64,000 nucleotides of DNA, from assembly GCF_015057185.1 (NCBI RefSeq), contig NZ_SVEV01000004.1, forward strand, positions 51,752 to 115,751, read 5' to 3'. Both the position numbers and the translations under genes were made by a program. This stretch comes from Pseudobutyrivibrio sp. GTDB taxonomy: Bacteria; Bacillota; Clostridia; Lachnospirales; Lachnospiraceae. Below the pieces are notes generated by a model, which was not told the DNA's origin, ran no database searches, and worked only from the letters and a program-made list of their open reading frames with translations. Of the stretch, positions 39,946 through 49,590 are shown piece after piece (within the stretch, counting starts at the first letter, position 1; the number at the start of each line of letters is the position of its first letter).

Positions 39946-42738
39946 ATGATTATAACACGTGCAAAACTCAATGGAATCGTGAATCCTTTGGGATATAATT
40001 TTGAAAAATTGATTGCTAGCTGGAATGTTGAGCAGGCTGAAAGTAAGACATTAAAAAATGGCGCACTTGAGGTAGCTAGCGATATCGCATTTACGGATAT
40101 TCTATATAGAAAAGAATCTGCTAATCTGGATCAGATAGGTGAAGTGATTGATATAAAGCTTCAGCCTAGAACTAGATATTACTGGAGGGTGACTATCACT
40201 GGAGATACAGGTGAAGCTGCAACCTCAGAGATACAGTGGTTTGAAACTGGAAAGATGGACGAGGCATGGACAGGTAAGTGGATTGCTGCTGAGGAAAATG
40301 CAGAGTTTCACCCAATATTTGAAAAGCAGATTGTTTTAAAGGATAAGCCAGTGAAGGCACGCCTTTATGTGAGCAGCCTAGGTGTATTTGAGGCGTATAT
40401 AGATGGCAATAAGGTAGGAAATGAGATTCTTACTCCATATATCAATGACTATGAAACTGGCATGGAGATTATTGCTTTTGATGTGACAGAGCAGCTTGAA
40501 AAGGAGAATACTCTTGATATACAGGTTGCCAAGGGCTGGTACATGTCAAACTTTGGTCTAGAGGGAGGCTACAATTTTGGCGATAGAATGGCTGCTATTG
40601 CAGAACTTCATGTTGAGTATGCTGATGGTACTACAGAGCTTATAGGAACTGATTCTAGCTGGAAGGTACTAAAGAGTGATGTGACAGAGTCAGGTATTTA
40701 TTATGGTGAGGATTTAGACAGAACTGTTGGCACACCAGAGGTTGGCAACGCAGTGGAAATCCAGCCTAGGGAGAAGCTTCTTGATAGATATAGTATTCCT
40801 GTTGTTGTAAAAGAGGTTTTAAAGGCAAAGGAAATTATTAAGACTCCTGCAGGTGAGACAGTTATTGATTTTGGTCAAAACCATGCAGGCGTTATGGAAA
40901 TTGATGCCGATTTTCCAGCAGGAACTGTTATTACTATTGATTGCGGTGAGGTTCTTCAGGGTGGTAATTTCTACAATGATAATTATAGAACTGCTCGCTC
41001 AAGATTCGTGTATACCTCTGATGGACGTAAGGAAACCGTGCATCCTAGATTTACATTCTTTGGATATAGATATATTAGAATCCAGGGCTGGGTAGGAGAG
41101 TTAACACTTGATAAGGTTCGCTCTAACGTAATCTATTCTGATATGGAGCGCACAGGTTTCATCGAGACAAGTAATGAAAAAATTAATAGATTATATGAAA
41201 ACTGTATCTGGGGTCAGAAGTCAAACTTTATTGATATGCCAACAGACTGTCCACAGCGTGATGAGAGACTTGGCTGGACTGGTGATGCCCAGGTATTTTC
41301 ACAGACAGCCAGCTACAACATGGATACAAGAGCGTTTTATAAAAAGTTTTTACGTGACCTTAATTTAGATGCAAAGCGTCATGAGGGTGCAGTGGCTAGC
41401 TTTTTGCCAAATACAGCAGGCAATCTTGCTGGAGGAGCAAGTATCTGGGGTGATGTTGGAACCTTCGTTCCAAACGTTGTCTACAATACCTTCGGCTCAC
41501 TTGCAGATGTGGAAGAGTACTACGAGATGATGCGAAATTGGGTTGAGTACATGCATCGTAATGATAAAGAGCATGGAGATAAGGGATATTTCTTGCTTCC
41601 ATTCCAGTTCGGAGATTGGTTAGGTCTTGATGGCATTACAGAGCAGAGCTTTAAGGGCGGCACAAATGATGATTATCTTGCATCGATTTATTACTATCGC
41701 TCAACATTAATCACAGCTCAGATGGCAGAAAGACTTGGTAAGAAGGATGATCAGGAAAAGTATGAGGCTCTTGCTGCAAAGATTAAAAAGGCTGTGTTGG
41801 ATGAATATTTCACACCAACCGGAAGACTTGCTTGTGATACACAGGCAGCGTACATCGTAGCATTAGCATTCGATGTTTATGTAGATAGGGACAAGCTGGT
41901 AGAACAATTTATTGATAGATTAAAGAAGGATTCATTCCAAATTAAATGTGGATTTGTGGGAGCTCCACTTCTTTGCACAACTCTTGCAAAAATTGGACGC
42001 ATGGATTTGGCATATCACTTCTTGTTTAATGAGGGCTTCCCTAGCTGGCTCTACTGTGTAAACTTAGGGGCTACAACAATTTGGGAGCGTTGGAATTCTA
42101 TTTTAGAGGATGGCAGCATTTCTGGAACAGGAATGAATTCTCTCAACCACTATTCATACGGAACAATCGTCCAGTTTATGTATGAATACATCGGAGGAAT
42201 AAGACCTGCTTACCCAGGCTTTAGAAAGGCTATCATTGCTCCTGAGCCAAGCATGAAGTTTAGATATTTTAATTCAAGCATTAACACAGCATCAGGAAGA
42301 TATGCTTCTAATTGGAAGATTAGCGAGGATGGCTTACTCACATTAAATATCGAAGTGCCATTTAATGGAAAGGCAGAGGTGATTCTTCCTAGATTTAGCA
42401 CAAACAAGCTAAAGGCTGAGGGAGTGGACATTTCAGAGATTTCTGAGGAAGGTAAAATTGAGGTTTCGGCTGGTTGCTATAATATCAGCTATATGCCATC
42501 ACAGGATTATCGCAAGGTATACTCAAAGGCTACAAGACTTGCAGAATTAGAATCAGATGAGGAAGTAATGGCAATTCTTGAAAAAGAGCTACCTGCAGCC
42601 TATGGAATAATTGTCAGCCATGATAAGGAAAATGGAACTGTTACACTTGGAGAGCTTCCATTTATCTTCTACCTTGGCTGTACACCAGAATTGGTAAATC
42701 CTATAGCAGACAGAATTTGCAATTTAACTAGATGGTAA
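39946..42738 (+). CDS. GH78 alpha-L-rhamnosidase
   Basis: ATG 39946 follows GGAGGAG by 8 nt; 930 residues. N-terminal fibronectin-like and beta-sandwich domains (WTGKWIAA, YYWRVTI) are followed by the (alpha/alpha)6 barrel with the GH78 acidic motif TDCPQRDERLGWTGDAQ (Glu440 is the likely general acid) and late catalytic-site motifs TTIWERWNS and SLNHYSYG. It inverts and releases terminal alpha-L-rhamnose. No signal peptide, so it acts on imported oligosaccharides. After the usual C-terminal beta domain it has an extra ~75-residue tail rich in acidic residues. The GH2 gene begins 20 nt after the stop. Confidence 0.93.
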   Translation: MIITRAKLNGIVNPLGYNFEKLIASWNVEQAESKTLKNGALEVASDIAFTDILYRKESANLDQIGEVIDIKLQPRTRYYWRVTITGDTGEAATSEIQWFETGKMDEAWTGKWIAAEENAEFHPIFEKQIVLKDKPVKARLYVSSLGVFEAYIDGNKVGNEILTPYINDYETGMEIIAFDVTEQLEKENTLDIQVAKGWYMSNFGLEGGYNFGDRMAAIAELHVEYADGTTELIGTDSSWKVLKSDVTESGIYYGEDLDRTVGTPEVGNAVEIQPREKLLDRYSIPVVVKEVLKAKEIIKTPAGETVIDFGQNHAGVMEIDADFPAGTVITIDCGEVLQGGNFYNDNYRTARSRFVYTSDGRKETVHPRFTFFGYRYIRIQGWVGELTLDKVRSNVIYSDMERTGFIETSNEKINRLYENCIWGQKSNFIDMPTDCPQRDERLGWTGDAQVFSQTASYNMDTRAFYKKFLRDLNLDAKRHEGAVASFLPNTAGNLAGGASIWGDVGTFVPNVVYNTFGSLADVEEYYEMMRNWVEYMHRNDKEHGDKGYFLLPFQFGDWLGLDGITEQSFKGGTNDDYLASIYYYRSTLITAQMAERLGKKDDQEKYEALAAKIKKAVLDEYFTPTGRLACDTQAAYIVALAFDVYVDRDKLVEQFIDRLKKDSFQIKCGFVGAPLLCTTLAKIGRMDLAYHFLFNEGFPSWLYCVNLGATTIWERWNSILEDGSISGTGMNSLNHYSYGTIVQFMYEYIGGIRPAYPGFRKAIIAPEPSMKFRYFNSSINTASGRYASNWKISEDGLLTLNIEVPFNGKAEVILPRFSTNKLKAEGVDISEISEEGKIEVSAGCYNISYMPSQDYRKVYSKATRLAELESDEEVMAILEKELPAAYGIIVSHDKENGTVTLGELPFIFYLGCTPELVNPIADRICNLTRW

Positions 42739-42758
42739 TAAATGAGAGGGTAATTTAG

Positions 42759-45188
42759 ATGTTAAAAACAAATTGGAATGATAATTGGTTATTTTGGAAC
42801 AGTAAGGATGCATTTGCTCTTGTATGGGATATACCAGAGATGGCAAGAAAGGTTACACTCCCACATGATGCCATGCTAGAAAATGAGCCTAATCCTGATT
42901 CTTTGAATGGAAATAATACAGGATTTTATGATGGTGGTTCTTATACATATGTAAAAATGTATGAGTCAAAGCCGGGGGATAGACAAAGAAATATTATGCT
43001 TCAGTTTGACGGAGTTTATATGAATACTTTTGTTTATGTAAACGGTCAGCTTGCGGTCAACAGACCTTATGGCTATTCACAGTTCTATGCACCAATTTCT
43101 CATCTTCTTAAGGAAGAGGGGGAAAACGAAATTCGCGTGCAGGTCAGAAATGGTGCCATGGGAAATTCCCGCTGGTATTCAGGAAGTGGCATTTATAGAG
43201 ATGTGTATCTGTTAACCTCAGGTCCTACCTATATAAAGGAAGAGGGGCTAAAGGTAGTTACAGAAAATTGCAATAAGGATGAGGCTACCATCAAGCTTAC
43301 AGCAGATATAGTTAACAAGGATTTTGAGGCAAAGGAGCTATATGTTCTATATGCAGTATTCGACAAAGCTGGCAAGCTGGTAGGTGAAGAAAAATCATTC
43401 ATTTTTGTAAAAGGTGGAGAGTCCAAGCAATCAGTTGCAAGAATCCATATCGATAATCCAGATCTTTGGTCAGAGGATACGCCTGATTTATATAGTGTTA
43501 AAGTTACACTTATAGAAAATGAAGGTCAGATTGATTCAGATGAAACAACATTTGGAATTAGAACATTATCATTGGATGCAGCTCATGGTCTTAGAGTTAA
43601 CGGAAATACGGTAAAACTAAGAGGAGCATGTATTCATCATGATAGCGGAGTGCTTGGAGCCAAAACATACTATGAGGTTGAGTATCGTCGTGTGAAAATC
43701 TTGAAGGAAGCAGGATTTAACGCTATAAGAATGGCTCATCAGCCAGCAGCGCCAGCTCTACTTAGAGCCTGTGATGAGCTTGGAATGTACGTAATGGATG
43801 AGACCTTTGATATGTGGACCAGAGCAAAATCTGATTACGATTACAATCTTTTCTTCACAGATTGGTGGGAAAAGGATGTTACTGCTATGGTGATGAAGGA
43901 CTACAATCATCCATCTGTTATCCTTTATTCTATCGGAAATGAGATTCCAGAAATCGGAACAAATGCAGGTTCAAGCTTGGCAGCTGAAATTAGTGAGCTA
44001 TGTCATAAGCTGGATAATAGCAGATACACTCTTGCTGGTATTAACGGCGTGTTTGCTGCAGGAGACAGTGTTCCTCAAATAACAGCAGACGTAGCCGGAG
44101 AGGTTGCAGCCACAGATGATTCTGTAAATGTAAATGATTTCATGACAATCATGGATAAGTACATGGATAGAATTGTTGTACATCCATGTATTACAGCAAC
44201 TCTTAAAAAGGCGTGTGCTGCTACAGATATTGCCGGCTACAATTACATGACAGCTAGATATGCTCTTGATGCCAAGGAAGAACCAAATCGTATCATGGTG
44301 GGCTCAGAAACATATCCACCTGAGATTGCTACAAACTGGAAAGAGATTATGAAATTTCCTCAGGTTATTGGTGATTTCACATGGACAGGTTGGGACTACC
44401 TTGGTGAGGCTGGCGTTGGCATTCCAGCATACAAATGGGGCGAAGGTGGATTTGGAACCCACTATCCAGCAAGACTTGCCTATACAGGTGATATTGATAT
44501 TTTAGGTTTCCGTCGCCCGCTTTCATACTATAGAGAAATCGTATTTGGTCTTAGAAAGGCTCCTTACATTGCGGTTCAGGATCCTAATCACTATGGAGAG
44601 AATCTTATCAAGACTCCATGGGTAATGAGTGATTCCACATCTAGTTGGAATTTCAAGGGCTGTGAGAATAAACCGGTTATCGTAGAAGTGTACTCAAATG
44701 CTGATGAGGTTGAGCTTTTCTGCAATGATAATTCTATTGGTAAAAAGCAGGTAACAGCTGAAGACAACTGCCGCGTATTATTTGAAACAACATATCAGCC
44801 TGGTACATTGAAGGCAGTTAGCTATGTGGCTGGCAAAGAAACCGGAGAATATGAGATTTCTACTGCTTCAGGCAATGTGCGTCTCAAGGCAGAGTTTGAT
44901 GAGAACACAAATGAAAATTCTAATATCGTATTTGTAAATCTTACACTTGAGGATGCAGCTGGAAATGTATTTACAGATGCTGATGTGGAAATCAATCTTG
45001 AACTTGAGGGTGATGGTGAATTACTTGGATTTGGTTCGGCTAATCCAAAGGCACTTGATGATTATACAAGTGGCAAAGCCTCTACATTCGAAGGTAGGGC
45101 TATGGCAATCATTAGAAGAGCTTCTAAGGAGAAGCTGGTTCTAAAGGCTAACGCCGGCGAAACAATAAAAACAGAGCTTACAATTTAA
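42759..45188 (+). CDS. GH2 family glycoside hydrolase
   Basis: 809 residues, cytoplasmic. N-terminal jelly roll (SRWYSGSGIYRDVYL), immunoglobulin-like domain, TIM barrel, then DUF4982/invasin-like domains (WNFKGCENKPVIVEVYSNAD, LLGFGSANPK). The acid/base is Glu395 in YSIGNEIPE and the nucleophile Glu517 in MVGSETYPPE. It is similar in plan to the GH2 at 7439 but clearly a different paralogue. It forms an operon with the rhamnosidase, so it likely removes the next sugar of a rhamnose-containing oligosaccharide. Confidence 0.88.
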   Translation: MLKTNWNDNWLFWNSKDAFALVWDIPEMARKVTLPHDAMLENEPNPDSLNGNNTGFYDGGSYTYVKMYESKPGDRQRNIMLQFDGVYMNTFVYVNGQLAVNRPYGYSQFYAPISHLLKEEGENEIRVQVRNGAMGNSRWYSGSGIYRDVYLLTSGPTYIKEEGLKVVTENCNKDEATIKLTADIVNKDFEAKELYVLYAVFDKAGKLVGEEKSFIFVKGGESKQSVARIHIDNPDLWSEDTPDLYSVKVTLIENEGQIDSDETTFGIRTLSLDAAHGLRVNGNTVKLRGACIHHDSGVLGAKTYYEVEYRRVKILKEAGFNAIRMAHQPAAPALLRACDELGMYVMDETFDMWTRAKSDYDYNLFFTDWWEKDVTAMVMKDYNHPSVILYSIGNEIPEIGTNAGSSLAAEISELCHKLDNSRYTLAGINGVFAAGDSVPQITADVAGEVAATDDSVNVNDFMTIMDKYMDRIVVHPCITATLKKACAATDIAGYNYMTARYALDAKEEPNRIMVGSETYPPEIATNWKEIMKFPQVIGDFTWTGWDYLGEAGVGIPAYKWGEGGFGTHYPARLAYTGDIDILGFRRPLSYYREIVFGLRKAPYIAVQDPNHYGENLIKTPWVMSDSTSSWNFKGCENKPVIVEVYSNADEVELFCNDNSIGKKQVTAEDNCRVLFETTYQPGTLKAVSYVAGKETGEYEISTASGNVRLKAEFDENTNENSNIVFVNLTLEDAAGNVFTDADVEINLELEGDGELLGFGSANPKALDDYTSGKASTFEGRAMAIIRRASKEKLVLKANAGETIKTELTI

Positions 45189-45209
45189 AATAAAACTATA
45201 GAACGATTA

Positions 45210-45258
45210 AAAGCTAGGAGCATATCAAATTGATATTTCTCCTGGCTTTATTTTTTTT
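45210..45258 (+). terminator. Rho-independent terminator after GH78-GH2 operon
   Basis: AAAGC (45210-45214), AGGAG (45216-45220) and ATATCAA (45222-45228) pair with TTGATAT (45230-45236), CTCCT (45239-45243) and GCTTT (45245-45249). Eight T residues follow at 45251-45258. Confidence 0.85.
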
Positions 45259-45378
45259 ATAGCAACTATTTCTATATAGTCAGGGTATTCCTAGTACAAA
45301 GAAACACAAATACGAATTTTTCACACTATGATGATATATTAAGCGTAGATGTAGCTAATTTCGCAGGAGGTAGAGGAT

Positions 45379-47733
45379 ATGCCAGGTTATAATAAAAATG
45401 ATTTGACAACAATTAGAGCTATAGAGATAGCACTTTCAAAAAGACTTGATGGCATAGATATTGAAAAAGTTAAATCTAAAGATATACAGGTATATCTAGG
45501 CGTAATTTATGCCTATACCGTAACTAGAAAGGCTGACTGGGATGCGACCATGAAAGAACTTTCTGCTGATAAAGAAAAAAATGCCGAAGTATTAGATTCT
45601 TTAGAAAAGATTCTTAGAACTCAAGATCTCCTAGAAAAGGAGTTTCAGAAGAAACGTGAAGCAACTGAAAAAAGATATGAGGAATTGGCAAAAGAATATA
45701 ATTCTCCAGAGGAGTTAGAAAAGCAAAAACAAATTTTGGAGGCAGATTTAGCTAAGCGTGAACAGTATAAGAGAAACCTTATTGTTAATCCACCAGTAAG
45801 AGATAATAATCCAAAACCTCGTAAAAAAAGAAGTGATAAGTTTGTATACAAGAACGATAATCCAAAACCTAGTAGTCAGTTAGAACACAACGTAATGAAG
45901 GAGGCTTCATATACAGATGAAAAAAGGAGACAGTCAAAGAAGGCTAAATACGATGAAGCGCTTCTAAAATACAACCTTACCGAGAAGCATCAGGGACTTG
46001 CAATCAGAAAATATAAATATGAAGATATAATTAAAAAGGAAGACCAAATATTATTCTCAAAGAGAAATTTTACAGAAATGGTTGATGTTGTATGCGCAGA
46101 AGTTGAAGAAGGCTTGAACGAATCAATAATAAGTGCATCACAAAATAAAGATAATAAGATAAGTCAAGCAGAAAAAGACTATAGAAAAAAGATAGACAAC
46201 ATTATAAATGAGGATGAATACAAAAAGGCTTCAAAGGAAGAAGCACCTAAAATATTAGAAAGACGAACTACTGAGATATATGCACAAATGAATAATGATC
46301 CCCAATTAAAAGCAAAGAAGGAACAGATAGAGGCGGAATGGACTGAAAAAGTTAATAAATATGTCAAAAAAGCAGATGATGCAACTAAAGAATTATGGGC
46401 AGAGTCATTAACCCATTCACTGGAAAGTAGAAAGAATCGACGTAGAGAGTATGCGAAGGATTTCTGGGATGAAGTAAGACATGAATGGGGCATTCTTAAT
46501 AATAAAAAGGGGTTTGAAAAAGTAGAAGTTAAACATTTGAAGTCAGCTATTAAAGCTGATGCTGATACTAGAAAGGAAAGGATAAAGAGGGCAATAGATA
46601 ATAAGGAGGTAAAGGTTGTTCCTAATGTAATTGGTGCTAACAAGACAGAATTCAAAAGTGCAGAGATTAAGCCTTCGGTATCTAATGTTTTTCCTAAACT
46701 TGAATTTGAAACTAGAGTGGTAACAGTTAATGATCAAAGAACAACAATTGAACTACAGCTCGCTGAAAAAAAACAAGAAGCGGCTAAAGATGATGTTAAA
46801 TTAGAGAAAAAAATAACAACTAATCAAGAGCACGCTAGCGGGGAACAAAAAAAGGCTGTAGAAGTTGTAAAATTAGAGGAAAGAATATCAACTAATAAAG
46901 GGCTCCTTGGAAGAATAGAAAAAATGGCTAATGATGATGTACATTTAGATAAAAACATGTATTACAAAGCAAAAGGTGGATTTGTTGGGGATGAAAAGAC
47001 CACTTATGTTATGTCAGGTATCAATAGCTATAAGAGAATTTCTCAAAGGGAAGTAGCTGCATGTGAATTTACTTTTTATCAAGATAAAAAAGAGTTCAGA
47101 ATTGGAAAAGAGGATCATTTTATTAGACTACAAGCCATACATAATCTTCTAAGAAAGAATAAAAAATTTGGTTTAACATCGAATTCTAAGGAGTATGAAG
47201 ATGTACTAAATAAACTAGACGAATTTGAAAAGGCGGTCAAAGAAAACGGTTGGGATAGATTGTTGGCACCAGATAAGCAAGATATTACTAAACTATCTCC
47301 TGAAGAGCTGCAGGCTAGACATAAAATGGTTAATAAGCTACATGAAGTGTATATGACTGGCAGAGATTATATGATTGCCAAAGGACCACAAGCAAAGAGT
47401 TGGGGACATGGTCAAGCTAGATATGAACTTATGTATATGCTTTGTAATGAGATATATACTTTTGGTGGGCATGCAGCAGAAGCTGAGTCTAGACTTAATG
47501 TAGTTTATAAGGCTATTGATGAAGATAAAATCACATTAAGCACTTATACTAAACAGATTAGTAATCAGGCTGATGCAACTGAGAGACTTAATATAAAGTA
47601 CCGAAAATACATATCTGACGAAATTAAGAAGATTAACAGCAATAAAGTAATACCTAATGATTTAGACAATGTAGCTAATAATCAAAATAACAAGGAACAG
47701 ATTAACAACATTAATAGAAATCTTATTATGTAA
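45379..47733 (+). CDS. Large Lys/Glu-rich coiled-coil protein, unrecognised
   Basis: 784 residues starting after AGGAGG. There is no signal peptide or membrane helix. Residues ~70-140 and ~190-420 are highly charged helical/coiled-coil stretches, and the linker at ~140-175 contains two NPKP motifs. A more globular C-terminal part (~540-720) has EFTFYQDKKEFRIGKEDHF, LQARHKMVNKLHEVYMTGRD and RYELMYMLCNEIYTFGGHA; the last ~40 residues are Asn-rich. The gene is alone between two terminators in a glycan-use region. I do not recognise the family. A structural, scaffolding or effector-like role is conceivable, but nothing shown here proves one. Confidence 0.75.
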   Translation: MPGYNKNDLTTIRAIEIALSKRLDGIDIEKVKSKDIQVYLGVIYAYTVTRKADWDATMKELSADKEKNAEVLDSLEKILRTQDLLEKEFQKKREATEKRYEELAKEYNSPEELEKQKQILEADLAKREQYKRNLIVNPPVRDNNPKPRKKRSDKFVYKNDNPKPSSQLEHNVMKEASYTDEKRRQSKKAKYDEALLKYNLTEKHQGLAIRKYKYEDIIKKEDQILFSKRNFTEMVDVVCAEVEEGLNESIISASQNKDNKISQAEKDYRKKIDNIINEDEYKKASKEEAPKILERRTTEIYAQMNNDPQLKAKKEQIEAEWTEKVNKYVKKADDATKELWAESLTHSLESRKNRRREYAKDFWDEVRHEWGILNNKKGFEKVEVKHLKSAIKADADTRKERIKRAIDNKEVKVVPNVIGANKTEFKSAEIKPSVSNVFPKLEFETRVVTVNDQRTTIELQLAEKKQEAAKDDVKLEKKITTNQEHASGEQKKAVEVVKLEERISTNKGLLGRIEKMANDDVHLDKNMYYKAKGGFVGDEKTTYVMSGINSYKRISQREVAACEFTFYQDKKEFRIGKEDHFIRLQAIHNLLRKNKKFGLTSNSKEYEDVLNKLDEFEKAVKENGWDRLLAPDKQDITKLSPEELQARHKMVNKLHEVYMTGRDYMIAKGPQAKSWGHGQARYELMYMLCNEIYTFGGHAAEAESRLNVVYKAIDEDKITLSTYTKQISNQADATERLNIKYRKYISDEIKKINSNKVIPNDLDNVANNQNNKEQINNINRNLIM

Positions 47734-47750
47734 TCAAAAGCAATTTATAG

Positions 47751-47784
47751 AAGAAGCAGGGAAAATGGTTCCCTGCTTCTTTTT
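47751..47784 (+). terminator. Rho-independent terminator after coiled-coil protein gene
   Basis: AGAAGCAGGGAA (47752-47763) pairs perfectly with TTCCCTGCTTCT (47769-47780), loop AATGG, followed by TTTT. Confidence 0.88.
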
Positions 47785-47837
47785 CTAAATTAAGTGCTTC
47801 ATCTAAAAATATGTAGGATTCTATAGAAAATATAACA

Positions 47838-47866
47838 TTAAAAGTTGGCGGAACCCATACTATAAT
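47838..47866 (+). promoter_or_regulatory. Possible sigma-A promoter for the small-protein/symporter operon
   Basis: A consensus TATAAT at 47861-47866 is preceded at 17-bp spacing by a weak -35 (TTAAAA, 47838-47843). It lies 45 nt before the 59-residue gene and after a strong terminator, so a promoter is required near here. The poor -35 suggests an activator. Confidence 0.35.
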
Positions 47867-47911
47867 CCTAGTTACAAGGAAGAAAACTATAGAACTTGTG
47901 GAGGTTAAAAA

Positions 47912-48091
47912 ATGTCTAGAATTAATTTATTCACGGTAATGCTTTTATTTATGCAGGCAATGAATTTGATGACACTGTTTGTTTCAGTGCCTGATTTTTC
48001 TTCAAGCCAGAATATAATTAAATTCTTTTGGCCAGGGGGACTTGCATTAATCGCTTTTATTTTTGGCCAACTGACAAAGCCTAGAGCATAG
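47912..48091 (+). CDS. 59-residue two-helix membrane protein
   Basis: A short gene with GGAGG (47900-47904) 7 nt before the ATG. The product is MSRINLFTVMLLFMQAMNLM for residues 1-20, then a polar turn (PDFSSSQN), a second hydrophobic helix (FWPGGLALIAFIFG) and a basic tail (TKPRA). Two helices in a hairpin, with start and end both on one side. The symporter gene starts 36 nt after its stop, so the two are probably co-transcribed. Small proteins like this may stabilise or regulate a transporter; this pairing is inference. Confidence 0.65.
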   Translation: MSRINLFTVMLLFMQAMNLMTLFVSVPDFSSSQNIIKFFWPGGLALIAFIFGQLTKPRA

Positions 48092-48127
48092 AGGACTGTA
48101 GTTTTAGAAAAAGAAGGAGAAAAACTT

Positions 48128-49585
48128 ATGGGAAACTCAAATCAAAAACCTGAAGTTTCAAACGCTTTTGCATGGTTCCATGCAACTTCAGTGAATGGTG
48201 GCGCAATGGCAATCGCCGCTACAATTGCTACTTATTTTTCATTGTACGTTCAGGAGACAATTGGAATTACAGCAGCACAATTGGCAGTTATCATGTTTAT
48301 CTGCACACTTTGGGATGCTATTAATGATCCAATCATGGGTGTTATCTGCGATTCTTTCACTCCAAAGTGGGGTCGCTATAGAACTTGGTTTACATTTACA
48401 CCAGTATTCTTATTGGTAGATATGTTCTTATTGTTCTCAAACCCTAGCTTCATTCAGGGCAGCACAACAGCAAAATGTGTTTACGTGTGTATAACATATA
48501 TGTTCTATGGAATGATTGTTACTGCATACACAATGCCTCAGATGGCTATTCTTCCTGCTATGACAAAGAATGATCAGGAAAGAAATAGCGTTATCGCTAA
48601 GGGCGCTGGCGTTTGCGCACTTATGTTTACAATCGCTTCTACATTCTCAACACAGCTTGTAGAAATTTTTGGAAGCTATCGTAACTTAATGTGCTTCTAT
48701 GCAGTATTTGCAGTTATCTCATTCTGGGGATTATTCAAGACTTCAGAGGAAAGATACGTTCTTCCTAAGGATCCAAATACAACAGGTATCAAGCAGCTTG
48801 GATATGTATTCCGTCATAAGGAAGTTTGGCCAGTAATGCTTTGCTGGTGCTTAGCTTCTATCTCTTATGGATTTATGTTTTCATCATCTGTTTACTATGC
48901 ACAGTACATTCTTGCAGCTGACAAAATCAATGCTGGACTTGCAACAGGAGCATATCAGACAGAGGAAGAAATCGGTGGTTTTATCGGTAGCACAATCGGC
49001 TCAACAATTTCTACATACATGGGATTTATCTCAGTAGGTGCTTTAGTTTCAATGGTATTTTTAATGCCAATTTTCTTAAAGACCTTCAAGACAGGTTGGA
49101 AGACACTTTTAGTATCACAGGTTGGTACAGTAATTTGCTACGTAATTCTTTTCTTCACAGGAAGAATGAATTTCTTATATTGCTGCATCCTTTCATTTGT
49201 AGCTACAGTAATCGGTGCTATGGTTAATGCAGTTGTAAATGTACTTGTAAATGACACAATCGACTTTGTCATGCTTAAGGAAGGCAAGCAGCTTTCAGGT
49301 GTAGTTTCATCTATAAAGGGATTTGCTCAGAAGTGTGGTAATACTGTAACAAATTCAGGTATGCTTGCAATTCTTGCTATCTGTGGCTTTGATGCACAGA
49401 ATGGACCTTTAGGTCAGGTGGATTCAGCAATAGTTGGTACAAATGTAGTTCGTTTCCTTGTACCAGCAATTGTTTCAGGAATCATCATTTTATTAATGGT
49501 ATTCTATCCAATTAAAAAGTATTTCCCTGAAATTGAGGAAATGAAGAAAAATATGCACGCTACAGGCGCTTTGGAGGAAGACTAA
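48128..49585 (+). CDS. GPH-family sugar:cation symporter
   Basis: 485 residues with about 12 helices. WDAINDPIMGVICDSFTPKWGRYR with its conserved Asp-Pro and Gly-Arg pair is the hallmark of the glycoside-pentoside-hexuronide:cation (MelB-like) family. The second half has NDTIDFVMLKEGKQLSGVVSSIKGF. It takes up glycosides with Na+ or H+. AGAAGGAG precedes the ATG, and the NagZ-like GH3 gene starts 5 nt after the stop, so uptake and hydrolysis are paired. Confidence 0.9.
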   Translation: MGNSNQKPEVSNAFAWFHATSVNGGAMAIAATIATYFSLYVQETIGITAAQLAVIMFICTLWDAINDPIMGVICDSFTPKWGRYRTWFTFTPVFLLVDMFLLFSNPSFIQGSTTAKCVYVCITYMFYGMIVTAYTMPQMAILPAMTKNDQERNSVIAKGAGVCALMFTIASTFSTQLVEIFGSYRNLMCFYAVFAVISFWGLFKTSEERYVLPKDPNTTGIKQLGYVFRHKEVWPVMLCWCLASISYGFMFSSSVYYAQYILAADKINAGLATGAYQTEEEIGGFIGSTIGSTISTYMGFISVGALVSMVFLMPIFLKTFKTGWKTLLVSQVGTVICYVILFFTGRMNFLYCCILSFVATVIGAMVNAVVNVLVNDTIDFVMLKEGKQLSGVVSSIKGFAQKCGNTVTNSGMLAILAICGFDAQNGPLGQVDSAIVGTNVVRFLVPAIVSGIIILLMVFYPIKKYFPEIEEMKKNMHATGALEED

Positions 49586-49590
49586 AAGTT

